A stretch of 10,187 nt of DNA from CAYNVS01 sp964400725 (lineage in GTDB: Bacteria > Myxococcota_A > SURF-8 > CAYNVS01), in assembly GCA_964400725.1 (NCBI GenBank), contig CAYNVS010000073.1, positions 1 to 10,187 of the forward strand. Reading direction: 5' to 3'. The position numbers and the translations under genes are program-made. Numbering within the stretch: position 1 is the first letter of the stretch; every line of letters begins with the position of its first letter. Under the pieces are notes generated by a model. That model searched no databases and was not told the origin of the DNA. It saw nothing but the letters and a program-made list of their open reading frames with translations. Below are positions 1-7,966 of the stretch, in pieces.

Positions 1-2
1 AA

Positions 3-123
3 TTGCGTTTTGACGAAGGAATTAATACCCGCAAAACGGGAAAACAAACGCAACTATTTAAAACAACTAAAGAATACTCAACCAGCGCCTTAAAGGCAAG
101 AAAAAAACAAATCCTTCGTCAAA
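3..123. repeat. Inverted repeats at the 3' end of the operon
   Basis: Two perfect inverted repeats lie here. The first has 12-base arms at 9-20 (TTTGACGAAGGA) and 112-123 (TCCTTCGTCAAA); its right arm contains the stop codon of the last gene (119-121). The second has 8-base arms at 3-10 (TTGCGTTT) and 46-53 (AAACGCAA), and encloses a small CCCG/CGGG stem at 28-31 and 37-40. On the minus strand, which is the transcribed direction, these could fold at the end of the message. No run of T residues follows on that strand inside the window, so this is not a classic intrinsic terminator. It could be a 3'-end processing or stabilising structure, a weak terminator, or the edge of a repeat. I see no gene in 1-118. 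Confidence 0.5.
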
Positions 124-3100
124 TTTTATTTTTTACCGCGTCGATTATTTTAATAAGCTCGTCTTCAATGTTGTCCGGGCGCCCGTTAATGCCCCAAAAG
201 CCGTAGTTCGGCAGGCTGCCGCCGTACCACCCGCCCGGAAAGCGAGCGTTCAACCGTTGAATTATCTCTCCTTTTTGCGAAACCGACACATGCGCGCCGT
301 CTTTTGTATATACAAGCAGGGTCTTATACCCCGGCCCGCCGAGTTCTGGCGCAAGGCGGTCGGCAACAGCGGGCGTTCGGTTGTGCGGCAATGTTATTAT
401 TGTAAGCTCCCCGTCATGCGTTACCCGCATGTTTCTAACCGCGGCTGCGGCGGCGTTTTCCTCTTCGTCCGTTATACCCTGCGCCTTGCGGTCGGCCTCG
501 CGGATGCGGCGTATATTGTCAATCTTGTCGGTTATTTTTAGCATTTCCGCAATGTAGCCTCTGTCGTTCGCCGCAACCAGCGCGTAATACGGAGACCAAT
601 CTTTATTCTTAAGTCCGAGCATTTGAAAAACCTGCTCAAGCGAGGTTGCTTTAGCCGCGCCCGACTTTTCGTTGTGGTGGTCGATTATTATCGCTCCTCT
701 CGTCTCCGCGCCTACGTCGTCGGCAAGTTCCACCAATACCGGCGTTATGTGGCGGTTGAAACAATCGTCAATCATATCTTTATAGTCCGACGCTTTCGCG
801 CCCCACGAAAGCCCCTTGTCGGCATACGACAGCGGCGCGCGTTTATCCAGCAACTCTGCGATGGTCTGCATTTCCAAGTCGCGCCCGCCTAAAAAGTAAA
901 TGCGTTTGCGGTGGGGAATTAATCCTTCAAAAATCGGTAATAATGTTGAGCTACTAGCCAATGGTTTTAAAAACTGTTTATTCTCTTGCGGAACGGCATT
1001 AGAATCGTTTTTCACAAAAAAAGTAAAACTTTCCTCTTCTACGTCCAAATTTACAGTTTGCGGCGTATGAACCGGATATTGGACATTATTGGGGTTGCCT
1101 ATAAGTTCAATCGCTTGCCTAATATCGGGGTTCATCTTGTCGCGCCATTTCTTTTTAAAATCTTCGGCGCTTACATTGTTTGTTATGGCGGCGCTAGTTT
1201 CGCGTATATATCTTGACGGCAGCGGAACGGGAGTTCCGTTGTCGAGCCGCCTATCAACTTTATTATAGCGCGAAGCCGCAAATCCGGCTACGGTATATCG
1301 CGAGCTTCTACCAACAAGGAACAACCCTTCAATATCAATGCAAACTTTGCCAAGCCCCAGCGGTTTGCCCATTCCTATTTTATGCCTGAATTCGCCGGTC
1401 GGGCGTAATGCGTACAGCAGCAACCCTAGCTCTGCATCGCTCAAGTTGTCGAAATCAATATGAAAGTAAAATTCAACGTCTTTCTTCAACGGCGTTATTT
1501 TAACTTTTTGCTTTAACGCCGCTTTTTTCTTTTCATTCGGATGCTGTCTTAAAAAATCCTCATCGTACGCGGTTTTATAAAATTGGCTGTTGATTTGATT
1601 GTCCGAGTGATGCAAATACATTTTCCGGCCTTGGGGCGCGTGATTTCTAATGTCTAGAGATATTTTCGAAATGTAAGCTGCCTGCGCGTTTTTATTTTTA
1701 AAATACATTGTGGGGCACGGCGGTTTGGGGCCGCCAAGTATTTTAAGCGTTACTTCGTGTTCGTAGTAACAGCCTTCTGGAGGAGGGCTTTCAACCGGAG
1801 CGTCCGAAAACCGTATGCGGCTTTTTAGAGCTTTTTCTTTATCCGTATTTTCCCCGAACTGTTTATTGTTTTCAACAAAACCGAACATCCGCTCCGCTAA
1901 CGTTATAGTTTTGCGGTTTTTGTTCATCGGCAACATTTCGGAATCAATAGCTTTAAAGAAATCATATACTTTGGCAATTCCACCGCCTTCGGTCTTTTTT
2001 GGCGCGCCTCGCCATATTGAGGAGAGCGAAATTTCAGTTACATTACCGTTGTCGTCAACGTCAAAGTAAACCAAATCGCCTGTTTTAAGCCTGAATGTTT
2101 TGTCTTTATCATTTTTCGGATGTTCGTTACGGATTGTATCCTTCGGCTCAAACGGCAGATTGGGGTCTTCGTCCGTGCGCTCGTCGGCTAAATCGTGAAA
2201 GTTTTGTATTACGGCGTCATCAATTTCCCACACATCAGGGTTAAGCCAATCATCGCCGCTTGGGTCTGAAATTGGAATAAATATTTCATGTTTTTTATTG
2301 TTTTCAGGAATGCTGGAACGCTCCGCTCCCCAGCAACCTAGTACGCGGATTATGCCAACTTGATATTGCGCCTGTTCCGTAGGCGGTTTCTTAAGTACGT
2401 CCGCCCATGGAATAGGTAATTCGTTTACGGATATGGTTTTCTGAGAAACGACATATTGGTCTTTGATGTTGAAACCGCCATTCCCAATGCACGAAATTTT
2501 CGGTCTTTGCGGATTCGAATCATCCCAAACGAGAGTTTTATTAACTTTTAAGCCGAAAAATTTTTCCGGACAATCGCGATATGTTCTATAAATGAAAGTT
2601 GTTGCGTTCCTTATGTCGTCTCTATTTCCAAAATATATTTTCAGTCTAGGCGCATCGAATAATTGTCGATATTGCGGTTTTACAAAAATATTATAATTGC
2701 GATCCGCTTCAACAGTTGGCAATACTAAAGGATGCAGGTAATATTTATCATTATCCTTGATTATTCTGCCGATCGCGGAAATTGATCCACCCCTCATTGG
2801 TTTTCTGTAAGAAAGCGTTCTGTTTTCCAGCGCCCTCATCGCAGAATTGCTCGCCGCCTCCGCCAAACTGCTTATAAGCCCGCGCAAAGAGGTACCGGGT
2901 ATCGCCGGCTTTCCGCCCAATTGAAAAGGCGACACTACGGACGGATGGTTTTCGTCTCCATTCGATACTCGCTCTCCGCCGACAAACACAGGCCCTTCAG
3001 TCTTTATTTTGCATATAATCCTTCCTGAATGAGTTCCGTAAACATACTTCGCATGGCTTGAGTTGCCGAGATTCTTGTTATTAAATGCCTCAACAGGCAA

Positions 3101-3166
3101 ATCGCCGCTGCGTTGACCCGATGGAGTTGGTATAAAGTGATAGGGGTTATAAAATTTAGTCATCAT
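119..3166 (-). CDS. TIGR03986-like RAMP protein fused to a C-terminal DHH/DHHA1-type phosphodiesterase domain
   Basis: This 1015-residue protein has two parts. Residues about 1-620 look like a CRISPR RAMP (Cas7-group) protein of the TIGR03986 type. The opening is FYNPYHFIP, followed by AIPGTSLRGLISSLAEAASNS (89-108 region), a GDLVYFDVDDNG strand pair (363-374), AERMFGF then SRIRFSDA (424-456), and a glycine-rich loop GMGKPLGLGK (598-607). A linker of about 130 residues follows. Residues about 750-1015 carry DHH-phosphoesterase landmarks: GGRDLE (D763), acidic LADD (D816/D817), IIIDHH (D829, H830, H831), AANDRG (D868), and a DHHA1-like end with GGWYGG (978-983). Known DHH/DHHA1 enzymes hydrolyse small nucleotides, including nanoRNA, cyclic dinucleotides and, for NrN, SAM-AMP. 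I infer that this domain degrades the system's second messenger while attached to the crRNA complex. The gene is last in the operon and overlaps the previous gene by 11 bases. Two ATGs occur in tandem; the second (3163) has the better ribosome-site spacing. The fusion is a single unbroken frame. The RAMP assignment is firm, the DHH assignment good, and the substrate unknown. Confidence 0.88.
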   Translation of the reverse strand: MMTKFYNPYHFIPTPSGQRSGDLPVEAFNNKNLGNSSHAKYVYGTHSGRIICKIKTEGPVFVGGERVSNGDENHPSVVSPFQLGGKPAIPGTSLRGLISSLAEAASNSAMRALENRTLSYRKPMRGGSISAIGRIIKDNDKYYLHPLVLPTVEADRNYNIFVKPQYRQLFDAPRLKIYFGNRDDIRNATTFIYRTYRDCPEKFFGLKVNKTLVWDDSNPQRPKISCIGNGGFNIKDQYVVSQKTISVNELPIPWADVLKKPPTEQAQYQVGIIRVLGCWGAERSSIPENNKKHEIFIPISDPSGDDWLNPDVWEIDDAVIQNFHDLADERTDEDPNLPFEPKDTIRNEHPKNDKDKTFRLKTGDLVYFDVDDNGNVTEISLSSIWRGAPKKTEGGGIAKVYDFFKAIDSEMLPMNKNRKTITLAERMFGFVENNKQFGENTDKEKALKSRIRFSDAPVESPPPEGCYYEHEVTLKILGGPKPPCPTMYFKNKNAQAAYISKISLDIRNHAPQGRKMYLHHSDNQINSQFYKTAYDEDFLRQHPNEKKKAALKQKVKITPLKKDVEFYFHIDFDNLSDAELGLLLYALRPTGEFRHKIGMGKPLGLGKVCIDIEGLFLVGRSSRYTVAGFAASRYNKVDRRLDNGTPVPLPSRYIRETSAAITNNVSAEDFKKKWRDKMNPDIRQAIELIGNPNNVQYPVHTPQTVNLDVEEESFTFFVKNDSNAVPQENKQFLKPLASSSTLLPIFEGLIPHRKRIYFLGGRDLEMQTIAELLDKRAPLSYADKGLSWGAKASDYKDMIDDCFNRHITPVLVELADDVGAETRGAIIIDHHNEKSGAAKATSLEQVFQMLGLKNKDWSPYYALVAANDRGYIAEMLKITDKIDNIRRIREADRKAQGITDEEENAAAAAVRNMRVTHDGELTIITLPHNRTPAVADRLAPELGGPGYKTLLVYTKDGAHVSVSQKGEIIQRLNARFPGGWYGGSLPNYGFWGINGRPDNIEDELIKIIDAVKNKI

Positions 3167-4712
3167 GTCCTCCCAACTCTTCTAATTTAGTTAGAAACGG
3201 TCTAATTGCCGCTAAAAAATCATCCATTTGCATGTCCGGTTTGATAGTTTGATAGACTTCGCCAGTGAAAGTTTGCTTAAAACCGCTCGGAATGTTCTCG
3301 TATGGCGGCATCTTTATTTCAGTTATTTTGCAGGTTTTTACCGCGCCGTACCCTTTTGACGCTCCAAACCCGAAAGTAATATCCCCCTCAATGAGATCGC
3401 GAATCGTGTGCGCTAACAGCCCAATACTCCATTCGCCCACTCCCGCCTTTTCCAATCTCCCCAAATCCAGCTTTATTGAACCGCTAAAAACCGGCGACAG
3501 AGCTCTTTCCGCGTTGAATTTTGCCCCGTCCGCTCCGCCTCCGGTAAATCGGTCAATGGCCACAAATTCCTGTCTTTTTGGGTGTGAGTTGTTTTGGTTC
3601 ACGAAATCCGAAATTATAACCGGAGAGCGCCAACCTGTGCATCCGAACAACTGACAAGCAGGACAGGAACTAACGACTTCGCATATAGATTGAACGTTAT
3701 CGGGTTTATCGTCATTATCGTCGCCGTTGCATACTTTCTTATTTAAGGTTCGCAATATTTTTTCGGCTTGCGCTCTGAAAGCCCCTCTAAAGGCCGAAGC
3801 CGGCAAAATAACTTTGCCGTCAAGGTCAAGCAACGGTATATGATTTGGTTTGTCGCCATTTTCATCGTTATCTCTTTTACTTTTAGTTCTGCTTGGATCG
3901 TTGACTAAAAAGCCGCCGTCAAATTCGATATTTAGTTTTATTTCTACCAATGAATTCTCTGCGTTCAGCCGCTCTATATTATTCTTCAAATCTGTTCTAT
4001 CAAGGTACAAAGACGCTTCGGCGAACATATTATCGCCCACCGGCAGCGTTCTTCCGGTTTGGAGCCATTCAGCAATTCTACCTTTGGAGACTTCTCTAAC
4101 GCTGCAAGTTTCCCATATAAACTTGCCCCAATTATCCGCGCTCCCCGCTCCCATCTGAATAGGATTCTCGTTATCGTTAAAACCGTTTAGCGCCTGTAAT
4201 AAAAGTTTGACCTCATCATCGTTCAAATCCTGCCCGTAAATCTCCGCTTTGAATTTTGTCTTGGCCGGAACCACTTCCCAATGGAACAGCTTTTTATTGG
4301 CGGCAACGCCCTTGTCCCTGTCTATGGATACGTTCACCGCGACTCCGGTTTTACGACTGTCTTCCCAATGCGAAGGTTTTTTCGTCGAGCAGTCCACACT
4401 CTCAAATAAAGCGTCGCAAAATTCAAATTTACCTCCTACAGAATTGTCGTCTCCGGCTATTAAACTTCCGAATGATTGTTCAATTGACGATTGAGGCAAA
4501 CGGCTTTCCAAATAATTTCTCAGGTTACCTTTTAATGTAGCGCCTGGAATCAGCGGTCTGCCGTCAAAACCGACGGCCACCAGTGAAACGTGAATTTTTT
4601 CTCCATTTTCAGTCAATATATCGTCGCGCTCGAAATCAACGCCGCTTCCGATGTGAAGGTTGGAATCGGTAGTTAAATAACCTTGTATTCTCCATCTGTT
4701 AGAGAATGACAT
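3156..4712 (-). CDS. Two-module Csm3/Cas7-like RAMP protein
   Basis: This protein of 518 residues contains two RAMP modules and probably forms part of the crRNA-binding backbone. Module 1 (about 1-215) has LHIGSGVDFERDD (19-31), the RAMP signature RPLIPGATLKGNLR (52-65), and a late glycine-rich segment MGAGSADNWGKF (187-198). Module 2 (about 250-465) has GGFLVNDP (266-273), VILPASAFRGAFR (301-313), AIDRFTGGGADG (385-396) and a terminal glycine-rich loop FGFGASKGYG (447-456). Cysteines 344, 350, 353 and 358, with C328 nearby, include a CPAC pair and may bind zinc, as insertions in some Cas7 proteins do. Acidic residues in the N-terminal loop (D26, D30, D31) sit where Csm3 and Cmr4 carry the aspartate that cleaves target RNA; whether any is catalytic is inference. 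The start is well supported: GGAGG six bases upstream of the ATG. It overlaps the end of the preceding gene by 14 bases and the start of the next by 11, which suggests translational coupling. Confidence 0.88.
   Translation of the reverse strand: MSFSNRWRIQGYLTTDSNLHIGSGVDFERDDILTENGEKIHVSLVAVGFDGRPLIPGATLKGNLRNYLESRLPQSSIEQSFGSLIAGDDNSVGGKFEFCDALFESVDCSTKKPSHWEDSRKTGVAVNVSIDRDKGVAANKKLFHWEVVPAKTKFKAEIYGQDLNDDEVKLLLQALNGFNDNENPIQMGAGSADNWGKFIWETCSVREVSKGRIAEWLQTGRTLPVGDNMFAEASLYLDRTDLKNNIERLNAENSLVEIKLNIEFDGGFLVNDPSRTKSKRDNDENGDKPNHIPLLDLDGKVILPASAFRGAFRAQAEKILRTLNKKVCNGDDNDDKPDNVQSICEVVSSCPACQLFGCTGWRSPVIISDFVNQNNSHPKRQEFVAIDRFTGGGADGAKFNAERALSPVFSGSIKLDLGRLEKAGVGEWSIGLLAHTIRDLIEGDITFGFGASKGYGAVKTCKITEIKMPPYENIPSGFKQTFTGEVYQTIKPDMQMDDFLAAIRPFLTKLEELGGHDD
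3169..3174 (-). promoter_or_regulatory. Ribosome binding site that decides between tandem ATG starts
   Basis: On the minus strand the sequence reads GGGAGGACATGATG. The GGAGG core is only 2 bases from the first ATG (3166-3164) but 5 bases from the second (3163-3161), which is nearer the usual spacing. Initiation therefore probably occurs at the second ATG, removing one methionine from the longest reading. The site lies inside the last codons of the preceding RAMP gene, so ribosomes finishing that gene could re-initiate here. Confidence 0.6.
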
Positions 4713-6522
4713 ATTCGTCCTCCTTTAACGTTTTTACCTCGTTGTTTAACATAACTTCCCCATAACCATTTTCGGGTATAAACGGACATTCTTTCCAAGT
4801 CCCGCCGTATTTCTTAACGGCCCAGTCTGGCAGTTTCAGGCCATGTTCAATCCATTGTTTAATTGCTGCCGCGGCGTCTTCCTCAGTAGTATTTTCCGAC
4901 TTTTTAAAAACAAACACGCTTCCTGCGTCGGTTAGAAGAAAAGGCTGATACGGCTTTCCGCGCTGGAACCGATTGTAAATGTAATCGCCTCCCCCAAACG
5001 ACTGAGAAGTAAAATAATTATCAAGCGTCAGCTTATTCCCCGACAGTTCGTTAAAAACCACTTTATAAGCCGAATGCAACGCTTCCTTTGTATGCCCCTC
5101 AGTCTTTAGAATTTCTGGATTGCATAAAACGGCAGGAGTTTTTAATACGACGACATAACATTCGTTTATCGGGAATATATCGGTTAAACTGTCCGTAGTC
5201 GATATATTAGCCTCCATCGATGCCGTCGCGTCAGTTTTACCTATAAAGCAAAGTTTATTCATTTCGTAAAGCAAGTTTGTCATTTGCTCCTTGATTTCAA
5301 GCCTTTCATTTTCTGGAACAAGCCCCAAATCAATGGAGAAAAGCCATTTTGTGCATCCCGGGTCAATCATTTCGTAAGCGAAAAGATGCTCCTCTTTATG
5401 CCTGCGTTTTTCGCGGTCAAGCGCAGTCCGAACGCGAAGCTCTTTGTTAATTTTTGGCATTCCGAATTCTTCGCACGCCTTTGCCCATTCTTTTCCTTTC
5501 CAATCAATTTGAAAGGCCGGCGCAACTTTTTCATTTTTATCGTTGTTTAAAAGACATGGCTTTTTTATCAACGCCAGATCATACGAACGGTTGCCTGCAA
5601 ACGCTAGCGATTTGGGTATAGTTGTCCAATTTTTACCTTTTAAGTTTTCAGGGAATGCGTGCGTAAAACGAATTTTATCAAAACATTCGCCAAGTTTCTT
5701 TCTTTTATCATCGGTATTACAATTTATTTCGTCTGACGGCATTTTGCCAACCATACTATTCCACGTTGAGGCAAACGCGCCTTTCAGCGCCGCTCCGGGT
5801 ATTTCAATCGTCGATTCGAATAAATTGCCATCTATTTGTCTTTTAGCTAAGCAGAAAGGCGAATCGAATTTAAGCGCAATCTTGAATTGTTCAACATCGT
5901 TTAGCCCCATGGGCGCGGTTTGTATTTCCAACTCTGTCTTTTCTTCTATTTTTACGTCAAGCAAACGGCCGAAACCGATCGTTCGTTGAGAGCCGAAACT
6001 TTGTATAAACCGCAGCCCTTGCGATATATGATTGACAATTTTGTTTTTCTCGGTTTCATTTTCGGAGTAAAATATTATGTTCCCTTTAAAGCTGACGAGC
6101 TCTCCCGAATTAAAAGGAGACTGGATTATCATTAATCCGCCATGTTGTACAGAACCGCGCTCGGAATCAATTTTAATGCGATAACGCGCTCCTTCCGGTT
6201 TATCAGCGCATTGCGCGCAGACAAAATCCGAGATAATAATTTTTCCTCGCTTAGGTTTTCTGTCTCCGTTTACCTTTGCGTTTCCGGTTCGCTTTCCAAG
6301 CAACGTTATTATATCGCCATCTGTAATAAACGCTTCATCGGTGGCTTCTTTTAATTCTTCAAACGCTTGTCTTAATTTTCCTTTTATAAGCGTATCCGGC
6401 AGAATGAATTCCCCTTTGTCATTTTGCGCCATCGGCGCGTCAATTCCGAATGTCGAAGCGGCGGATGATTTGCTAATTACGGGTCCTTTTACTATAAGCG
6501 TCGTTTCTAAATTTGTGTACAT
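4699..6522 (-). CDS. Multi-domain RAMP protein, Cas7-like plus Csx10/Cmr3-like (Cas5 group)
   Basis: This 607-residue protein appears to join two or three RAMP modules. Module 1 (about 5-200) resembles Csm3: STFGIDAP (23-30) followed by FILPDTLIKGKLRQAF (39-54), then KIIISDF (94-100), and a glycine-rich loop FGSQRTIGFGRL (176-187). D28 in FGIDAP lines up by eye with the aspartate that in Csm3 cuts target RNA. Module 2 (about 210-440) starts with IEIPGAALKGAF (239-250). The C-terminal part (about 450-600) has SFGGGDY (508-514), AGSVFVFK (533-540) and ENGYGEVML (584-592). That order resembles the ending of Csx10 and Cmr3, the Cas5-group subunits that cap the 5' handle of the crRNA. A CAQC pair (C102/C105) may bind zinc. 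I infer one polypeptide supplying both a Cas5-like cap and Cas7 backbone units. The start is supported by an AAAAGG sequence six bases upstream. It lies 28 bases after the cas10-like gene and overlaps the next gene. RAMP membership is firm; the exact module count is uncertain. Confidence 0.85.
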   Translation of the reverse strand: MYTNLETTLIVKGPVISKSSAASTFGIDAPMAQNDKGEFILPDTLIKGKLRQAFEELKEATDEAFITDGDIITLLGKRTGNAKVNGDRKPKRGKIIISDFVCAQCADKPEGARYRIKIDSERGSVQHGGLMIIQSPFNSGELVSFKGNIIFYSENETEKNKIVNHISQGLRFIQSFGSQRTIGFGRLLDVKIEEKTELEIQTAPMGLNDVEQFKIALKFDSPFCLAKRQIDGNLFESTIEIPGAALKGAFASTWNSMVGKMPSDEINCNTDDKRKKLGECFDKIRFTHAFPENLKGKNWTTIPKSLAFAGNRSYDLALIKKPCLLNNDKNEKVAPAFQIDWKGKEWAKACEEFGMPKINKELRVRTALDREKRRHKEEHLFAYEMIDPGCTKWLFSIDLGLVPENERLEIKEQMTNLLYEMNKLCFIGKTDATASMEANISTTDSLTDIFPINECYVVVLKTPAVLCNPEILKTEGHTKEALHSAYKVVFNELSGNKLTLDNYFTSQSFGGGDYIYNRFQRGKPYQPFLLTDAGSVFVFKKSENTTEEDAAAAIKQWIEHGLKLPDWAVKKYGGTWKECPFIPENGYGEVMLNNEVKTLKEDEYVIL

Positions 6523-6550
6523 ATAACGCCTTTTGTCCTTATTTGTGAAT

Positions 6551-7966
6551 TTAAACTATATAATCCCAAAGTTCGGCAACGTGCATCGCTGTTGCTTTAT
6601 TTTTTAAAAACGATTTCAATGAATTCCAGTCGTCATCCTTTTTTCTATAATGTTCAAGAGCTTTCTTTTCCAAATTTTCAATATCCTCTATAGGCTTATG
6701 CTCAATTATAGCCATACATATTTGATAAATTTTACTTCTAGGAAATTCGTTTTCTTTTAACTTCTTAATTTTGATAGCAATCTCTTTCATTTCATTTCCC
6801 TCAAGCACAAAGTCGTCAATTTTTAAAGTACCTTTAGTTTTAACGCCATAGAAGCGTTCCAAATCGTCGCCAACATGGTCGAAGGATTCTAGCGTTTGAT
6901 AGGCAAACAAAGATTTTCCGCGATCTTCTTCTTTGGCCATTTCAGCTAAAGCTTTGGCTAATTTTGTTATTCTGTGAATCGGAGCTTTGGAATGGCAGAA
7001 TACAAGCCCAGCGGCATGTTCAAGACATTTGCCGTTCCAGTTCCAATTCTTTTCTTTGGCATGATTGTAAAAAAACTGCAGCGTCCGCCAACCTTTCCAT
7101 GCGGGCACAACCCAAATTATTTCATCTCCGCCCCAGAGCAAGGTTTCCATTCGGTAGATTTCCTTGTTATCTTTATCTTTGCCTTTCCAGTCGTCGTCTT
7201 TTTCCATTTCTATAAGCAAGGCGGCAAGCATTTCTTTACGGTAATCTTTTATTGTTTTATCCCATTTTATTTGATCGGTTTCGCTTTTAATGTTAGATTG
7301 AATTTTACCGAAATCGTTGCCGTCAATATAAATAACCGCCATTTTATTGTTGAGGTTGCCCTTGTCAGCATTTTCCGCAATCTGAGAAAATTCGTATGCA
7401 AATTTTTTATCTTTTAACCATTCAAGTTTTGTTTGTTCATAATAAAATTTGTGTTTTTTAACTTTACCATACGTACGACGAATACAAACGGATTCGCTGA
7501 TTTTTCTTTCTGTATTATCTTCCGGGTCAAAATCCGGATCGGTTGCCGGGTGTATCAAATCGCGCGGACAAACATGTTCGCTTGTTTTATCCGGAAAAAT
7601 TAGCGACGGAGCTTGCATCTGGCGCGAGCGGTTTTTTGCGATTAACGTCTCTCGGTCAATTCTAAAATTATCGCTTTTTTTTGCGTAATCAACTACGAAT
7701 GTAGCGTGCTTTAACTGTTCTTCATTTCGCAGCCAATCGTCAACTTTTTTTCTGAGTTCTTCAGCTTCATCGTCATTTTCCGCTTCAAACTTGAATATCC
7801 CGCTAGACGCGCCGGTGGAAATTTCCTCAAGATTAAAATTTGCTTTTATACGCTTAATCGAATTTAACAGTAAAAGCCCACCGCCTCGGATTGTGCTTAA
7901 ATCCTGCGTGTCATACACAAAGTTGGCAAGGTTGACTCCTTCTACACTCAAGTAGTATTCTTTCAT
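6551..7966 (-). CDS. cas10: Compact Cas10-like protein with GGDE palm motif, no HD domain
   Basis: This 471-residue protein is a small Cas10/Cmr2-type large subunit. The N-terminal part (about 1-95) looks like the first, inactive palm domain: YYLSVEGVNLANFV, then TIRGGGLLLLNSI (25-37). A middle linker follows, with VCPRD (132-136) and a second lone cysteine (C161) where other Cas10 proteins often have a zinc region. The second palm has AVIYIDGNDFGKI (210-222, with D215 and D218) and LLWGGDEIIWVVPAW (276-290, with D281 and E282), then HAAGLVFCH (317-325). These match the metal- and nucleotide-binding parts of Cas10 polymerases and GGDEF cyclases, except that the usual Cas10 GGDD reads GGDE. 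A short helical C-terminus follows (about 385-471). No HD nuclease domain precedes the palms, so DNA cleavage is not expected and the protein is probably dedicated to signalling. The ATG overlaps the previous stop codon (ATGA), with AAAGGAG seven bases upstream. Identity as a Cas10 relative is strong; its product is not determined. Confidence 0.87.
   Translation of the reverse strand: MKEYYLSVEGVNLANFVYDTQDLSTIRGGGLLLLNSIKRIKANFNLEEISTGASSGIFKFEAENDDEAEELRKKVDDWLRNEEQLKHATFVVDYAKKSDNFRIDRETLIAKNRSRQMQAPSLIFPDKTSEHVCPRDLIHPATDPDFDPEDNTERKISESVCIRRTYGKVKKHKFYYEQTKLEWLKDKKFAYEFSQIAENADKGNLNNKMAVIYIDGNDFGKIQSNIKSETDQIKWDKTIKDYRKEMLAALLIEMEKDDDWKGKDKDNKEIYRMETLLWGGDEIIWVVPAWKGWRTLQFFYNHAKEKNWNWNGKCLEHAAGLVFCHSKAPIHRITKLAKALAEMAKEEDRGKSLFAYQTLESFDHVGDDLERFYGVKTKGTLKIDDFVLEGNEMKEIAIKIKKLKENEFPRSKIYQICMAIIEHKPIEDIENLEKKALEHYRKKDDDWNSLKSFLKNKATAMHVAELWDYIV

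Noticed and set aside
86..96. Small hairpin GCCTT-A-AAGGC as an intrinsic terminator
   Set aside because: The loop is a single base, and the A-run at 99-107 puts the T-run before the stem on the transcribed minus strand, the wrong side for a terminator.
1590..1620. LHHSD (residues 518-522 of the RAMP-DHH protein) as a second DHH motif
   Set aside because: It has no preceding aspartate, is inside the RAMP region, and lacks the surrounding DHH landmarks.
5543..5989. Plus-strand open frame of 148 residues, and similar plus-strand frames at 3265-3654 and 6974-7417
   Set aside because: They lie wholly antisense to well-supported RAMP and Cas10 genes, have no recognisable domains, and look like shadows of the coding strand.
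6523..6550. Separate promoter in the 28-base gap between the cas10-like and the 607-residue RAMP gene
   Set aside because: The gap is too short for a full promoter and holds only a ribosome binding site; read-through in one transcript is simpler.
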